Assembly: GCF_014647155.1 (NCBI RefSeq)
Contig: NZ_BMOQ01000004.1
Location: 248,001 to 312,000, forward strand
Source: Halarchaeum nitratireducens
Lineage (GTDB): Archaea > Halobacteriota > Halobacteria > Halobacteriales > Halobacteriaceae
Length of the DNA: 64,000 nucleotides
Reading direction: 5' to 3'
Part shown: piece after piece, positions 1-8,619 of the stretch
Position numbering within the stretch: the first letter of the stretch is position 1
How the letters are laid out: each line of letters begins with the position of its first letter
The notes under the pieces: model-generated
Databases searched by the model: none
What the model saw: only the letters and a program-made list of their open reading frames with translations
Told to the model about the DNA's origin: nothing
Made by a program: the position numbers and the translations under genes

Positions 1-694
1 TCGCCCGCACGGGCGCCGACTCGGGGGCCGCGAGCGCCACGTCGAGGCCGTACGCCTCCTCCGCGTCCGCGACGACCCGCCGACAGGTCGCGGCGACGTC
101 CACCTCCGTCACGTCGGTGTCGAAGGCCTCCTCGACCGCGCGGACGTTCTCGTTTATCTCCGTGAGGTCGTCGGCGACGGCCTCGACCTCCGCCGCCGTC
201 TCGGGGTTCGACTGTCGGATCCGCTCGACCGCGAAGAGCAGGCGCTGGGCCTCGTGGCGGAGGTTGTGCCGGACGAGCGTGTTGAGGACGGCGAGGCGTT
301 CGCGCTCCGTGGCGAGCTCCTCCGCGCGGATACGCCGGACGTCGTAGACGCCGATGATGACGTGCGCGACGGCACCCGCGGAGAGCGCGACGGAGAAGAG
401 GAAGCCGGCGTCCTCGACCGGCCGGTACGTGAACACCAGAGTGAAGACGGCGCCGAGGACGACGATGCCCAGGAAGTTCCACCCCGCGATCCGGACCGCG
501 TTCGTCTGCGAGACGTCCAAGCGATAGACGACCGCGCCGACGGCGACGAGGCCGAGCGAGACGAGCACTCCCGCGACGCCCAGGACGATGCCGAGCGGCG
601 GCGGCCCGGAGAGCAGGTGCGCGAGGATCGGAACGAGGAGGACGACGCCGGTGAGCGAGAGCGACCCCGTCGCCGCGAGCCGGAGTGGTTTCAT
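1..694 (-). CDS. Membrane sensor histidine kinase (partial, 3' end cut)
   Basis: The frame begins at an ATG at 694 and runs off the left edge without a stop, giving about 231 residues. It opens with roughly four hydrophobic segments (residues about 5-27, 33-52, 66-87 and 95-113), followed by a short helix and an H-box-like motif, VRHNLRHEAQR, near residue 137. This is the haloarchaeal form of a HisKA dimerisation/phosphoacceptor domain. The ATPase domain would lie outside the window. It would be an integral membrane sensor that autophosphorylates on His. The ligand is unknown because there is no extracellular or PAS domain in the visible part. A TATA-like element lies about 30-40 nt upstream of the start. 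Confidence 0.75.
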   Translation of the reverse strand, partial: MKPLRLAATGSLSLTGVVLLVPILAHLLSGPPPLGIVLGVAGVLVSLGLVAVGAVVYRLDVSQTNAVRIAGWNFLGIVVLGAVFTLVFTYRPVEDAGFLFSVALSAGAVAHVIIGVYDVRRIRAEELATERERLAVLNTLVRHNLRHEAQRLLFAVERIRQSNPETAAEVEAVADDLTEINENVRAVEEAFDTDVTEVDVAATCRRVVADAEEAYGLDVALAAPESAPVRA

Positions 695-1013
695 CGTGTT
701 CCTCGATTCATCGGACCGCCGACGGATAAATGATTAGTCATCACGGGTCGGTCCCGTCGGCACGCGCCGAGCGCGAACGCGGGGTCGAGCGGCCGGATAC
801 GGGGCGACGCGTAGCGGTGCGGGACGGCGCGTGGCGGCGGCGCGGTAGTGAGTGAGGACGTGGGAGTAGTGAGGTGCGTGTGAAGCGGCACGTGGCGGCG
901 CGGGCCGACCCCGCGGACCGCACCGCGAGCGACGGCGGCGCTCGCGGGAGTTTTTGGTGAAGCTTTTCGGCGCGAGCGGTCGCCGTAGGCGACCCGAGCG
1001 CGAAAACGGTTCT
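695..1013. other. Intergenic region between kinase and helicase
   Basis: 319 bp without a convincing gene. The left end carries the kinase promoter (724-735, minus). The middle is very GC-rich and repetitive, with GTGGCGGCG-type runs. A perfect 7-bp hairpin, GGTCGCC/GGCGACC with a 3-nt loop, sits at 978-994, just beyond the stop of the helicase. It has no clean T-tract after it on the minus strand, so it is only a weak terminator candidate. Confidence 0.5.
724..735 (-). promoter_or_regulatory. TATA-like element of the sensor kinase
   Basis: The minus strand reads AATCATTTATCC here, an AT-rich patch in GC-rich surroundings, 30-41 nt before the kinase ATG at 694. This is the usual spacing for leaderless or short-leader haloarchaeal mRNAs. 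Confidence 0.5.
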
Positions 1014-3854
1014 TTACCAGAAGGCCTTCGTCCGGGCGTACTCGCGCTCGCGTTCGAGGATGTCGCGGTAGAAGTCCGCGTCGTCCTCGCGGTGGTTGTT
1101 GATCACGCGCGCGGCGTTCTGCGGACCGACGCCGCGTGCGGCGAGCGCGATCACGGCCTTCTTTCCGTGGCTCTGGACGATGCTGGCGTTCCGGTAGGCG
1201 CGCTCGACCGTCTTCTCCTGTTCGTCGTCGCGGTCGGCGGGGTCGGCGTCGAGGGCCGTCAGGACGTCGTCGGCCCACGGCGAGAGCGCGGCGATCCGCG
1301 TGGAGCCACAGCGGGGACACTCGGGCTGCTCGCGCACCCTGCGGACCTTCGTCTCCTGCTCCCACTCCCCGCAGTGCAAGCAGACGAGGTTCACGCGGTC
1401 GTCCATGAGGCGCTCCCGGACCGCTTTCACGACGCTCGCGTCCGCGTTCTCGGGCGTGAGGAGTTCCTTCCCCGAGGAGCGCCCGCCGACGCCGATCGGG
1501 GTGCGCTCGCCGTGACGGGCGACCGCGAGATCGTCCGACTGGACGCGTTCGAGCACGCGCGCGGCGCCCTCGGCGTCGAGGTCGGTGTGGAACACCTCGC
1601 GCAGCGCCTCGTCGTAGACGGGGGTGTCCTCCAAGGCGCTCAGGATGCGCGAGAAGCCGACACCGTCGCGGCTCTTCGAGCGGTCGAGCGCGCCGAACTT
1701 CGCGGCCACCTGCGCGAGCGTGAACTTCAGCGTGTCCGAGCGCTTCAACGAGAGTTCGAGGACGGCCGCGACGTGGCCGGGGTCCGTCTCGTGGAGCACC
1801 GCCTCGACCTCGCTCGCCCGCACGCGCTGGGGGACTTCGAGCTCGATCCGGTACGGTCCGGCGTCGAGGCCGACCGACGAGCCGGTACGTTGCCCGACGA
1901 GCGCGGAGAGCAACCGCCCGAGCGTCTCGTTCACCTCGTGGCCGAACGCGGTGTTCAGCGTGATCGCGCGACCCTGCGCCTCGATGACGAGTCGGTCGTC
2001 GCCGGGGACGGGCGCGTCGGCCTCGACCTGCCGCGCGACGGGATCGAGCGCCGCGGCGACGGTGTCGGCGTCCGCGGGGTAGCGGCCGGCGACGTCGCGC
2101 GCGACCGCCTCGCGGGTCGCACCGCGCTCGAACTGCGCGGCCGCCGCGACGCGCATCTCCCCGACCTCCTGGGCAACGTCGTAGGGCACCGGGATCTCGG
2201 AGCCCGTCCACGACGGAACCTCGCCGCTCGGGTCCGCGATCGGCGAGACGTTCACGCGCCCCTCCTCCTCGTCGATCTCCGCGATCCGCCACATCTCGCC
2301 GCGCTGGACGAACGTCTCGCCGGGCTCCGCAAAGTTGACGACGAAGCGCTCGTCGAGCGTCCCCACCTGTCTGCCGGCCGCCATGTCGTACACCTCGTAG
2401 GTCTCCTCGTCCGGGATCATCGAGAGGTTCGCGTAGACGTACTGCCACGTCCCCGAGGAGGAGAGCTCGTCCGCCTCCTCGTCGAGGTAGAACACTCGGT
2501 TCTTGTGGAGTTCGCGCACCACCTCGCGGAAGGTCTCCTCGTCGAGATCGCGGAACGGGTAGGCGCGCGTGACGATCCGGTACGCGCGGCGCGCGGCGAC
2601 GTCGCCGAAGTCCATGGCGATCCCCGCGATCTGGTTCGCCACCGTGTCGAGGCTCCCGTGGTGGATGTCGACCGTCTCCACCTGACCCGCGCCGGCCCGC
2701 CGCGCGATGACGAGCGCCTCCGCGACCTCGTCGGGGTGCGTGGCGACGATCGTCCCCGAGGAGACGGCGTCCCGCCGGTGTCCGGCGCGCCCGACCCGCT
2801 GGAGGAGGCGGGCGACCTCCCGGGGACTGTTGTACTGGACGACGTGATCGATGTGTCCGACGTCGATCCCCAACTCCATCGAGGACGTACAGAGCATCGC
2901 GTCGAGGTCGCCGGCTTTGAACGCGTCTTCGACCTCGATCCGCGCCTCCTTCGCCAGACTGCCGTGGTGGACGCCGATCTCGCTCCCGAGCTCCTTGAAG
3001 CGCGACCCGAGCGCCTCGGCCGTCTGGCGCGTGTTCACGAAGATCAGCGTCGAGTCGTGTCGCTCGACGATCTCGCGGATCGCGCGCACGTGACTCGCCA
3101 TCTCCGCGCTCGTCACGAGTTCGTTCCCGAGGCGCTCGTCCGCCTCCGTCACCGTCGGCGCGACCACGTCGAAGTCGACCTTCGAGGTGACGTCCACCTC
3201 GATCACGTCGAAGTCGCGCCCGCCGGTGAGGAACCGCCCGACTTCCCCGGGGTCGCCGACCGTCGCGGAGAGGCCGACGCGCTGGAAGTCGCCGGCGAGC
3301 TCGCGCAGTCGTTCGAGGCCGATAGCCAGTTGCGCGCCGCGCTTCGCGCCCGCGAGCTCGTGTACCTCGTCGATCACGACGTGCTCGACGTCGCTCAGCG
3401 CGGTGCGGAGCTTCTCGCCCGTCAACATCGCCTGCAGCGTCTCGGGCGTCGTCACGAGGACGTCCGGCGGGTCGTTCGCCTGCTTCGAACGCTGGTAGTC
3501 CGAGGTGTCGCCGTGGCGCACGTCCACCTCGACGTCCAGAACCTCACCCCACCAGTCGAGGCGCTCGCGCATGTCGCGGTTCAGCGCGCGCAGCGGCGTG
3601 ACGTAGAGCGCGCTGATCCCGTGGACGTGGCCGTCGGCTTTGCGCTCGACGATCGCGTCGAGCACGGGGAGCATCGCCGTCTCCGTCTTGCCCGTCCCCG
3701 TCGGCGCGACGACGAGCGCGTCGTGTCCGGCGACGAGCGGCGGGATCGCGCGGCGCTGTGGCTCCGTCGGCGTGGCGAAGCCGCGCTCGGAGAGCGCGTC
3801 ACGGACCGCGGGCCCGAGGCGGGTGAACGCGTCCACGACGCCGGTCTCACTCAT
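1014..3854 (-). CDS. lhr: Lhr-type large ATP-dependent helicase
   Basis: A 946-residue superfamily 2 helicase. Walker A APTGTGKT is at residues 50-57, the DEVH box at 162-165, SAT motif III at 196-198, and motif VI LQRVGRAGHR at 351-360. A long C-terminal Lhr region follows, ending in a zinc-ribbon-like set of cysteines (C825, C828, C846, C849). Lhr proteins are 3'-5' helicases acting on DNA or RNA:DNA hybrids in repair. The start is ATG at 3854; a GTG directly before it at 3857 is an alternative. The gene lies downstream of the RPA operon on the same strand but 187 bp away with its own TATA-like GGCTTAACTC, so it is probably transcribed separately. Whether it is the Lhr1 or Lhr2 subtype is not settled here. 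Confidence 0.9.
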   Translation of the reverse strand: MSETGVVDAFTRLGPAVRDALSERGFATPTEPQRRAIPPLVAGHDALVVAPTGTGKTETAMLPVLDAIVERKADGHVHGISALYVTPLRALNRDMRERLDWWGEVLDVEVDVRHGDTSDYQRSKQANDPPDVLVTTPETLQAMLTGEKLRTALSDVEHVVIDEVHELAGAKRGAQLAIGLERLRELAGDFQRVGLSATVGDPGEVGRFLTGGRDFDVIEVDVTSKVDFDVVAPTVTEADERLGNELVTSAEMASHVRAIREIVERHDSTLIFVNTRQTAEALGSRFKELGSEIGVHHGSLAKEARIEVEDAFKAGDLDAMLCTSSMELGIDVGHIDHVVQYNSPREVARLLQRVGRAGHRRDAVSSGTIVATHPDEVAEALVIARRAGAGQVETVDIHHGSLDTVANQIAGIAMDFGDVAARRAYRIVTRAYPFRDLDEETFREVVRELHKNRVFYLDEEADELSSSGTWQYVYANLSMIPDEETYEVYDMAAGRQVGTLDERFVVNFAEPGETFVQRGEMWRIAEIDEEEGRVNVSPIADPSGEVPSWTGSEIPVPYDVAQEVGEMRVAAAAQFERGATREAVARDVAGRYPADADTVAAALDPVARQVEADAPVPGDDRLVIEAQGRAITLNTAFGHEVNETLGRLLSALVGQRTGSSVGLDAGPYRIELEVPQRVRASEVEAVLHETDPGHVAAVLELSLKRSDTLKFTLAQVAAKFGALDRSKSRDGVGFSRILSALEDTPVYDEALREVFHTDLDAEGAARVLERVQSDDLAVARHGERTPIGVGGRSSGKELLTPENADASVVKAVRERLMDDRVNLVCLHCGEWEQETKVRRVREQPECPRCGSTRIAALSPWADDVLTALDADPADRDDEQEKTVERAYRNASIVQSHGKKAVIALAARGVGPQNAARVINNHREDDADFYRDILEREREYARTKAFW

Positions 3855-3876
3855 CACCGGACGAAGGGGCGCGGGC

Positions 3877-3888
3877 GAGTTAAGCCAC
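3877..3888 (-). promoter_or_regulatory. TATA-like element of the Lhr helicase
   Basis: GGCTTAACTC on the minus strand, about 25-33 nt before the helicase start, in a GC-rich intergenic region. Confidence 0.45.
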
Positions 3889-4041
3889 TCGGCGCCGGCG
3901 ATCGGGCACGCACGTCCACCGGCGCGCGTCCCCGTGGAAAGCGAGCACGCACGGCGCGACGACTGTCGACGACGGCGGGTACCGGGCGTCGAGCGGCGCC
4001 ACCCACCCGAGACGGGCCGCGAACGGATCCGCCCGCGTCCC

Positions 4042-4785
4042 TCAGAGGCCGCGGTACGGGCCGAGTCGAGTGCCGTCGAGCAGGTAGGCCTGCGCGTCCG
4101 GGCACGCCTCCGGGAGGAACGGGGCGAGGAACTCCTGCCCCTCGACGTTCACCCACGTCCCGCCGCTGTACTCGTTGAACGCCGGACAGACGACGAGCTC
4201 TCCCGAGACGGCCGCATCGCGCGTCGCGTCGTCGTGTTCCGCGAACGGCGCCCCCTCCAGGGGGCCGCGGAGCCAGACGCGCTCGACGCGACTCCCGCCG
4301 ACCTCGTCCGCTAAGCGGACCGCCGGATGCTCGTGGCCGACGCAGACCACGTCGGCTTCGAGGACGTCGCGGCTCGGCCACGTGTGCCCGTGGCAGAATC
4401 CCACGTCACCGAACCGACCCCCTTCGGCGGGCGTGACGTCGATGTCGACGACGTCCGCGACGCCGCCGTCGTGGTTCCCCCGCACGAGCGTGGCCGGCAC
4501 CGGGAGGTCGGCGACGAGCGTTTCGAGCTCGTCGCGTTCCGCGCCGCGCGGCTCGCCGATCCGGTGGCCGAGGTCGCCGAGGAAGACGACGCGTTCCGCG
4601 CCCGTCTCGACGACGAGCGACAGCACGCGATCCCGGCGTTCGTCGGCCCGCGAGGGGGCTTCGAGCCCGTCGCGGCGCAGCGACGCCTCGATCCCCGCGT
4701 GGTAGTCCGCGACCACGAGGGCCGACTCGTCACCGCAGTCCGCGACCGCCGCCGGCCGTCCCGGGACGGGCTCGACCCGCGCCAT
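4042..4785 (-). CDS. rpe: RPA-associated calcineurin-like phosphoesterase Rpe
   Basis: A 247-residue metallophosphoesterase of the COG1407 type. The metal-binding signatures are visible in order: VADYH near residue 26, GDLGH near 70, GNHDG near 104, and GHEH near 151. These coordinate a dinuclear metal centre. The ATG lies immediately after the stop of the upstream rpap1 gene, with no gap, so the two are translationally linked. In Haloferax volcanii the rpa1 operon carries the same three genes in the same order, and this supports the assignment. Its substrate is not established; a nuclease or phosphoesterase role alongside single-stranded DNA binding is inferred from context. Confidence 0.85.
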   Translation of the reverse strand: MARVEPVPGRPAAVADCGDESALVVADYHAGIEASLRRDGLEAPSRADERRDRVLSLVVETGAERVVFLGDLGHRIGEPRGAERDELETLVADLPVPATLVRGNHDGGVADVVDIDVTPAEGGRFGDVGFCHGHTWPSRDVLEADVVCVGHEHPAVRLADEVGGSRVERVWLRGPLEGAPFAEHDDATRDAAVSGELVVCPAFNEYSGGTWVNVEGQEFLAPFLPEACPDAQAYLLDGTRLGPYRGL

Positions 4786-6267
4786 CTAGATGGCCTTCAG
4801 GTGGTCCTCGCCGGACTCGTAACACCGGCCGCTCATCAACGCCGACTGGATCGCGTCGGCGATCTCGCTCTCGTCGGCCTCCGTCTCTTCGAGCACGGTG
4901 CGCACGAGGTCGTCGCGGTCCGCGCCGTCGCCGTCGTCGAGGTCGTCCATGTAGTCGACGACGAGGTCTTCGAGGTCGACGTCCGGCGGCGCGGCCTCCG
5001 CGTCCTCGGCGTCGCTCTCGGGTTCGTCGTACTCGGACGCGGTGAAGTCGTCGAGGTCGTCCGCGTCCCCCCCGTCCTCCCCGAAGTCCGTCGACGCGTC
5101 GAAGTCGCCGAGGTCGCTCGCGCCCCCGCTTTCCGACGCCGACTCGGCGACGCCCGCCGCGGGTTCGTCCGCCGCCGCTGGCTCCTCGTCCGTGGCGAGG
5201 TCAGACTCGCCGCCCTCCGGGATGTCGTTCCCCGTCGAGAAGCCGACGTCGAACTCCTCTTCGACCTCGTTGCGGGTCTCCTCGTCCATCTCCCACTGCT
5301 CGTCTTCGCCGCTTTCGAGCGCGCTCTCCTCGTCGTCGACGTCGCCGTCGGCGCGCTCCGCGTTCTGGACCGCCGGCTCCCCGCCGTCGCCGAGATCGTC
5401 CGGCGAGGGCGCGGTCGTCTCCGTGGCCGTCTCGCCTTCCGGCGTCGCCTCGACGCGCTCGTCCGTCGTCGCCCCCGTCGTCTCCACCTCGGCGAGTTCC
5501 GCGCCCGCGTAGGAGAGGTCGGCGTCCGTCCCGCCGCCCTCGTTCGGCGCGAGCGCGAGCGCCTCGACCTCGTCGCGTTCGCCCGCGACGACGCGCGAGG
5601 CGTCGAGCGCGAGCTCGCGGACCGCCGCGAGATACGCGGGCGTCGTCCCGTAGTGGTCGATGGCGTGCGAGATGCCCGACGCGAGGCCGTACGGGACGTC
5701 GCGCGCGACCAGCGCGTCGGTCAGCTCGTCGCCGCGCTCCGGCATGTCGAGGGCGTCCGCGAACGTCGAGACGCGCGCAAGCGTGCGCTCCGCCGCCGTG
5801 ACGACCCAGCGATCGCGGGTCTCGGACGTCACCGCGTTCACGCTCTCCGGCCGGATGGAGGTGTAGACCTGCTCCGAGTCCTCCGGGCTGAACGTCCGCG
5901 CTTTGCCCGTCACCGCGACGAACGACGGCACGTCCGCGTTTTCGAGCGAGGCGAGCGCGTCCGGCTGGTACTGGCCGGCGTAGACGACGAACGCGCCCGT
6001 CGGGTCGACGACGCGCGCTCGCACGACGTCCTCGTTCACCTGCTCGACCGAGGTGAGGACGCCGACCGCGAACAGCCGATTCACGCGCGCGCCCGTCGGC
6101 GTGACGACGTAGTTCGGCGCGCGCTCCTCGTCGCTCTCCGCGTACTGGTAGTCCGCGTCGTCGAACTCCGCGGCGAACAGCCGCCACGCGACCTCGCGGC
6201 TCGGGCGCTCCTCGCCGTCGTCCCCGGACGATCCCGAGTTCGAGTTCGAGGTCGAATTCGCGCTCAT
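4786..6267 (-). CDS. rpap1: RPA-associated protein Rpap1
   Basis: 493 residues. The first 200 or so resemble the OB-fold RPA-associated family (COG3390), with RLFAVGVLTSVEQ and VVDPTGAFVVYAGQYQP as the OB strands. The middle (about 230-420) is a very acidic, low-complexity Asp/Glu/Ala linker. The C-terminal 65 residues form a compact helical unit (DLVVDYMDDLDDG ... SALMSGRCYE) that looks like a small winged-helix domain. The ATG overlaps the rpa1 stop by 4 bp (ATGA). In Haloferax the cognate protein binds RPA1 to form the ssDNA-binding complex. The length and the acidic linker are typical of halophilic versions. Confidence 0.85.
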   Translation of the reverse strand: MSANSTSNSNSGSSGDDGEERPSREVAWRLFAAEFDDADYQYAESDEERAPNYVVTPTGARVNRLFAVGVLTSVEQVNEDVVRARVVDPTGAFVVYAGQYQPDALASLENADVPSFVAVTGKARTFSPEDSEQVYTSIRPESVNAVTSETRDRWVVTAAERTLARVSTFADALDMPERGDELTDALVARDVPYGLASGISHAIDHYGTTPAYLAAVRELALDASRVVAGERDEVEALALAPNEGGGTDADLSYAGAELAEVETTGATTDERVEATPEGETATETTAPSPDDLGDGGEPAVQNAERADGDVDDEESALESGEDEQWEMDEETRNEVEEEFDVGFSTGNDIPEGGESDLATDEEPAAADEPAAGVAESASESGGASDLGDFDASTDFGEDGGDADDLDDFTASEYDEPESDAEDAEAAPPDVDLEDLVVDYMDDLDDGDGADRDDLVRTVLEETEADESEIADAIQSALMSGRCYESGEDHLKAI

Positions 6268-7532
6268 GCGCTCACCTCCGCGAGCAGGTCGTGCGCCCGC
6301 TCGGCCGGATCGCCGTCGCTCTCGCGGAACCGGACCGTTTCGAGGTTCGCGCCGTACTCGTCGACGGAGAGGTGCCCGCGCACCGCGTACTCCTTGCCGA
6401 CGACGGACTCGCGGATGTCGTCCGCGACGACCTCGCGGTTCATCGCGTCCCGCGCGGCCTCAAGGGCGTCCTCCAGGGTGCCGCCGTACACGGCCTCGGT
6501 CAGCTCTCGATCGAGGATCGCGGTCGCGGTCCCCGTCCCGTCGTCGAGGATCGCCTTCACGCGCATGTCGTCCTCGCCCTCGACGTCGCCGTGCGTGCGA
6601 CACTGGCCCTTCTGGATGACGCGCCCGCACTCCGGGCAGCGCTCGATCAGCCCCGAGCCGTCCCGGACCTCGATGACGTTCCCGACGAGCTCAACGTCGT
6701 ACGCGCCCCCGCCGGAGACGGCCTCGCGGATCGTCATGCGCGTCGGGCCGCCGACCTCGACCGGCTCGCGCTCGGTGACGACGGAGAACTCGGAGACGTT
6801 GACCGACGGGACGCCGCGGAACTCCCGGACGTACGCGTTCTCGACGTGGACGCTCGCGCCCTCCTCGGTGAGCTCGGGGACGACCTCCCACGCCGTGAAG
6901 GGGAGACGCGCCGTCTCGTCGCCGAGCACGCCGGAGAGGATCTCCGTCTCCCCGTCGCGTCCGTCGATGGTCTTGCGCTCCACCTCGACGACGCGGACGT
7001 CGAGCGTCACGCCCCGATCACCCGCTTCGAGGTCCGCGAGGTCCGCCTCGCCGCCCGCCTCGTAGGCGATTTCAAGAGGCTCGTCGACGACCGAGACCGT
7101 CGAGGACTCCCCGAAGTTCAACTCGGGGCGTCCCTCGTACTCGCGGACGCCCGCGTTCCCGATGCGGACGACGTCGCCCGCCTCAAGGCCGAAGTCCTCC
7201 CACGCGGTGTAGGAGATCTTTCCGCTCTCGTCGGCGAGTTCGCCCTCGAAGATCACGTGGTCGTCGCCGTTGTAGCGGATCGAGCGTTTCCCGACGGTCA
7301 GGACCTTCGCGGTCACGGTGACGTTGCCCGAGTCGGGCGTCACCTCCGCGAGGTCGGCGGACGTCGGCGCGGACGAACCGCCCGAATCGCCGCCGTACTT
7401 CCGGCGGAGGCTCTGTTTGGCCTCCTCCATCGGCACGCTGTACTCCACGAGATTGCGGAGTCCCTCTGCGACCTCCTCTTTGTCGACACCGAGGTCGGAG
7501 GCGAGCTCCTCGGCGTGTCGGTCGATTTCCAT
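6264..7532 (-). CDS. rpa1: Replication protein A, Rpa1 type (ssDNA-binding)
   Basis: 422 residues with three apparent OB folds (about 65-150, 170-255 and 278-405). A zinc-binding insert in the third fold has C299, C302, C311 and H314 (CPECG ... CRTH). This matches the archaeal RPA1 that coats single-stranded DNA during replication and repair. The N-terminal 45 residues are helical. The start is ATG at 7532; a GTG at 7535 immediately precedes it. It is the first gene of a three-gene operon with rpap1 and rpe, each junction overlapping or abutting, so expression should be stoichiometric. Confidence 0.92.
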   Translation of the reverse strand: MEIDRHAEELASDLGVDKEEVAEGLRNLVEYSVPMEEAKQSLRRKYGGDSGGSSAPTSADLAEVTPDSGNVTVTAKVLTVGKRSIRYNGDDHVIFEGELADESGKISYTAWEDFGLEAGDVVRIGNAGVREYEGRPELNFGESSTVSVVDEPLEIAYEAGGEADLADLEAGDRGVTLDVRVVEVERKTIDGRDGETEILSGVLGDETARLPFTAWEVVPELTEEGASVHVENAYVREFRGVPSVNVSEFSVVTEREPVEVGGPTRMTIREAVSGGGAYDVELVGNVIEVRDGSGLIERCPECGRVIQKGQCRTHGDVEGEDDMRVKAILDDGTGTATAILDRELTEAVYGGTLEDALEAARDAMNREVVADDIRESVVGKEYAVRGHLSVDEYGANLETVRFRESDGDPAERAHDLLAEVSA

Positions 7533-7554
7533 CACGTGTTCGTTGGACCGGGCG

Positions 7555-7566
7555 CCGTAAAAGCGT
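7555..7566 (-). promoter_or_regulatory. Promoter of the rpa1 operon
   Basis: The minus strand has CGCTTTTACGG about 25-34 nt before the rpa1 ATG, consistent with a TATA box for a leaderless or near-leaderless transcript. It shares a short divergent region with the small membrane protein at 7649. Confidence 0.5.
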
Positions 7567-7648
7567 TCCTCGCGCGGGCGCGCGTGAGTCGGCCCGAATA
7601 ATCGCCATCGAGAAAACGCTTACGTGCGCGTCCGTCCTCGATGGCGAC

Positions 7649-7864
7649 GTGACGCTCACCCCCCTCCCGCTCGCCGCGATCGGCGCGGGCTCGATCTTCC
7701 CTCTGCTCCTCCTGCTCGTCCAGCTCGCAATCGCGTACCTCGTCTACCGGGACGCGAAAGGCCGTAACAGCCGTCACGCCCTCGCGTGGGCGCTCGGCGC
7801 ATTCTTCGGAAACCTCGTCGTCTGGATCCTCTACTACGTCGTGCGCGACGAGGTCGGGCGCTGA
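7649..7864 (+). CDS. Small two-helix membrane protein
   Basis: 71 residues starting at GTG. Two hydrophobic segments (about 10-33 and 43-64) flank a basic loop, YRDAKGRNSRH. The pattern YLVYRDAKGRN...WALGAFFGNLVVWILYY resembles short membrane modules of the phospholipase D nuclease N-terminal type found widely in prokaryotes, but no catalytic domain is attached. The function is unknown. It is divergent from the rpa1 operon, with about 115 bp between the starts. Confidence 0.65.
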   Translation: MTLTPLPLAAIGAGSIFPLLLLLVQLAIAYLVYRDAKGRNSRHALAWALGAFFGNLVVWILYYVVRDEVGR

Positions 7865-8028
7865 GGGACGGACCGCGAACGCTGATCTCACGCGGGCCGC
7901 GGACCGCCGACGCGGCGGCCCGAAACCCCCTCTGAGCGCCGTCACAGGCCCCGAGATGCGACGTGCGGGAGACGGGCGACTGCGGAGTCTCGGCGACGCG
8001 ACGCACGGTCGCGCGGCTCACGGGTGGT

Positions 8029-8056
8029 GAAAACGGCGGACGGGAACCCCGTCCGC
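8029..8056 (-). terminator. Hairpin plus T-tract terminator of the zinc-finger/EF-1beta operon
   Basis: A 9-bp stem, GCGGACGGG/CCCGTCCGC (8036-8044 with 8048-8056), has a 3-nt loop. On the minus strand it is followed by CGTTTTC. It begins 16 nt after the EF-1beta stop codon. Bacterial-looking hairpin terminators are less common in archaea, but the T-tract fits archaeal termination. Confidence 0.6.
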
Positions 8057-8071
8057 GGACGCGAAGCGCGT

Positions 8072-8338
8072 TTACAGGCGGCCGGTCTCCTGCACTTGGA
8101 CCGACTCGACGCCCTCGACGTTCGTGAAGGCGTCCTCGACGGCCTCGGTACCGCCGGCGTCGTCGGGAACGACGACCGTGGAGAGGAGCGCGACGAGACC
8201 GAAGGCGACCTCCTCCTGGTCGAACCCGCGGAGCTTCGCCCCCTCGGGGAGCGAGTCTTCGAGGTCCGCCTTCAGCTCGTCGAGGTCGATCTCGGGGCTC
8301 TGCGGCATGACCTTGAGGACGGCGGCGACCTTCCCCAT
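8072..8338 (-). CDS. ef1b: Translation elongation factor 1-beta (archaeal)
   Basis: 88 residues, the full length of archaeal aEF-1beta. [19 protein letters not shown] at the N-terminus and the [19 protein letters not shown] segment are typical of the ferredoxin-like guanine nucleotide exchange domain. It recharges aEF-1alpha with GTP during elongation. The ATG is 2 nt after the stop of the upstream zinc-finger gene, so the two form one transcription unit. This pairing is conserved in Haloferax (HVO_2752/2753). Confidence 0.93.
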   Translation of the reverse strand: MGKVAAVLKVMPQSPEIDLDELKADLEDSLPEGAKLRGFDQEEVAFGLVALLSTVVVPDDAGGTEAVEDAFTNVEGVESVQVQETGRL

Positions 8339-8340
8339 CG

Positions 8341-8514
8341 TTACGGCCCCCGGAACCCGCAGTCGGGACACTCGTAGAGGTTGCTCTGCTTGCGGCACTT
8401 CGCGCAGCGGTAGATCTGCTGGCCGCAGTCCGGGCACTTGAACGACGCGGCGTTCGTGCCGGAGATGTTGATCCCACAGGAGACGCACTTGCGCGCCTGT
8501 CGTGCTTCGCTCAT
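8341..8514 (-). CDS. Small zinc-finger protein with four CPXCG-like motifs (HVO_2753 type)
   Basis: 57 residues with four paired cysteine knuckles: CVSCG, CPDCG, CAKCR and CPDCG. Together they make two zinc sites. Length, motif order and the EF-1beta neighbour match the Haloferax zinc-finger microprotein HVO_2753, whose structure has two zinc pockets and whose loss affects swarming and biofilm formation. The partner is unknown. Operon linkage to EF-1beta suggests a translation-related role, which is inference. A TATA element sits at 8537-8550. Confidence 0.88.
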   Translation of the reverse strand: MSEARQARKCVSCGINISGTNAASFKCPDCGQQIYRCAKCRKQSNLYECPDCGFRGP

Positions 8515-8536
8515 ACGAACAGGGTAGCCGCGCGAG

Positions 8537-8550
8537 CGGTTTTAACTCTT
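8537..8550 (-). promoter_or_regulatory. Promoter of zinc-finger/EF-1beta operon
   Basis: AAGAGTTAAAACCG on the minus strand, 23-36 nt before the zinc-finger ATG at 8514. Confidence 0.55.
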
Positions 8551-8619
8551 CCTTCTCGCTCCGTCGGCCCGTCCGGGGCTTCGGCAGGCTTTTGCGTCGG
8601 ACGCGTGAACCGCGAGATC

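Noticed and set aside
691-2448. Long antisense open frame across the Lhr helicase
   Set aside because: Very high GC leaves few stops in all frames; this one has Arg/Gly-rich content without domains and lies over a clear helicase gene.
954-4178. Plus-strand open frame of over 1000 codons opposite the helicase and rpe
   Set aside because: It mirrors genuine minus-strand codons; composition is His/Arg/Val-rich with no family features.
4327-7065. Plus-strand open frame of 912 codons opposite the RPA operon
   Set aside because: Shadow of rpa1, rpap1 and rpe; no recognisable domain.
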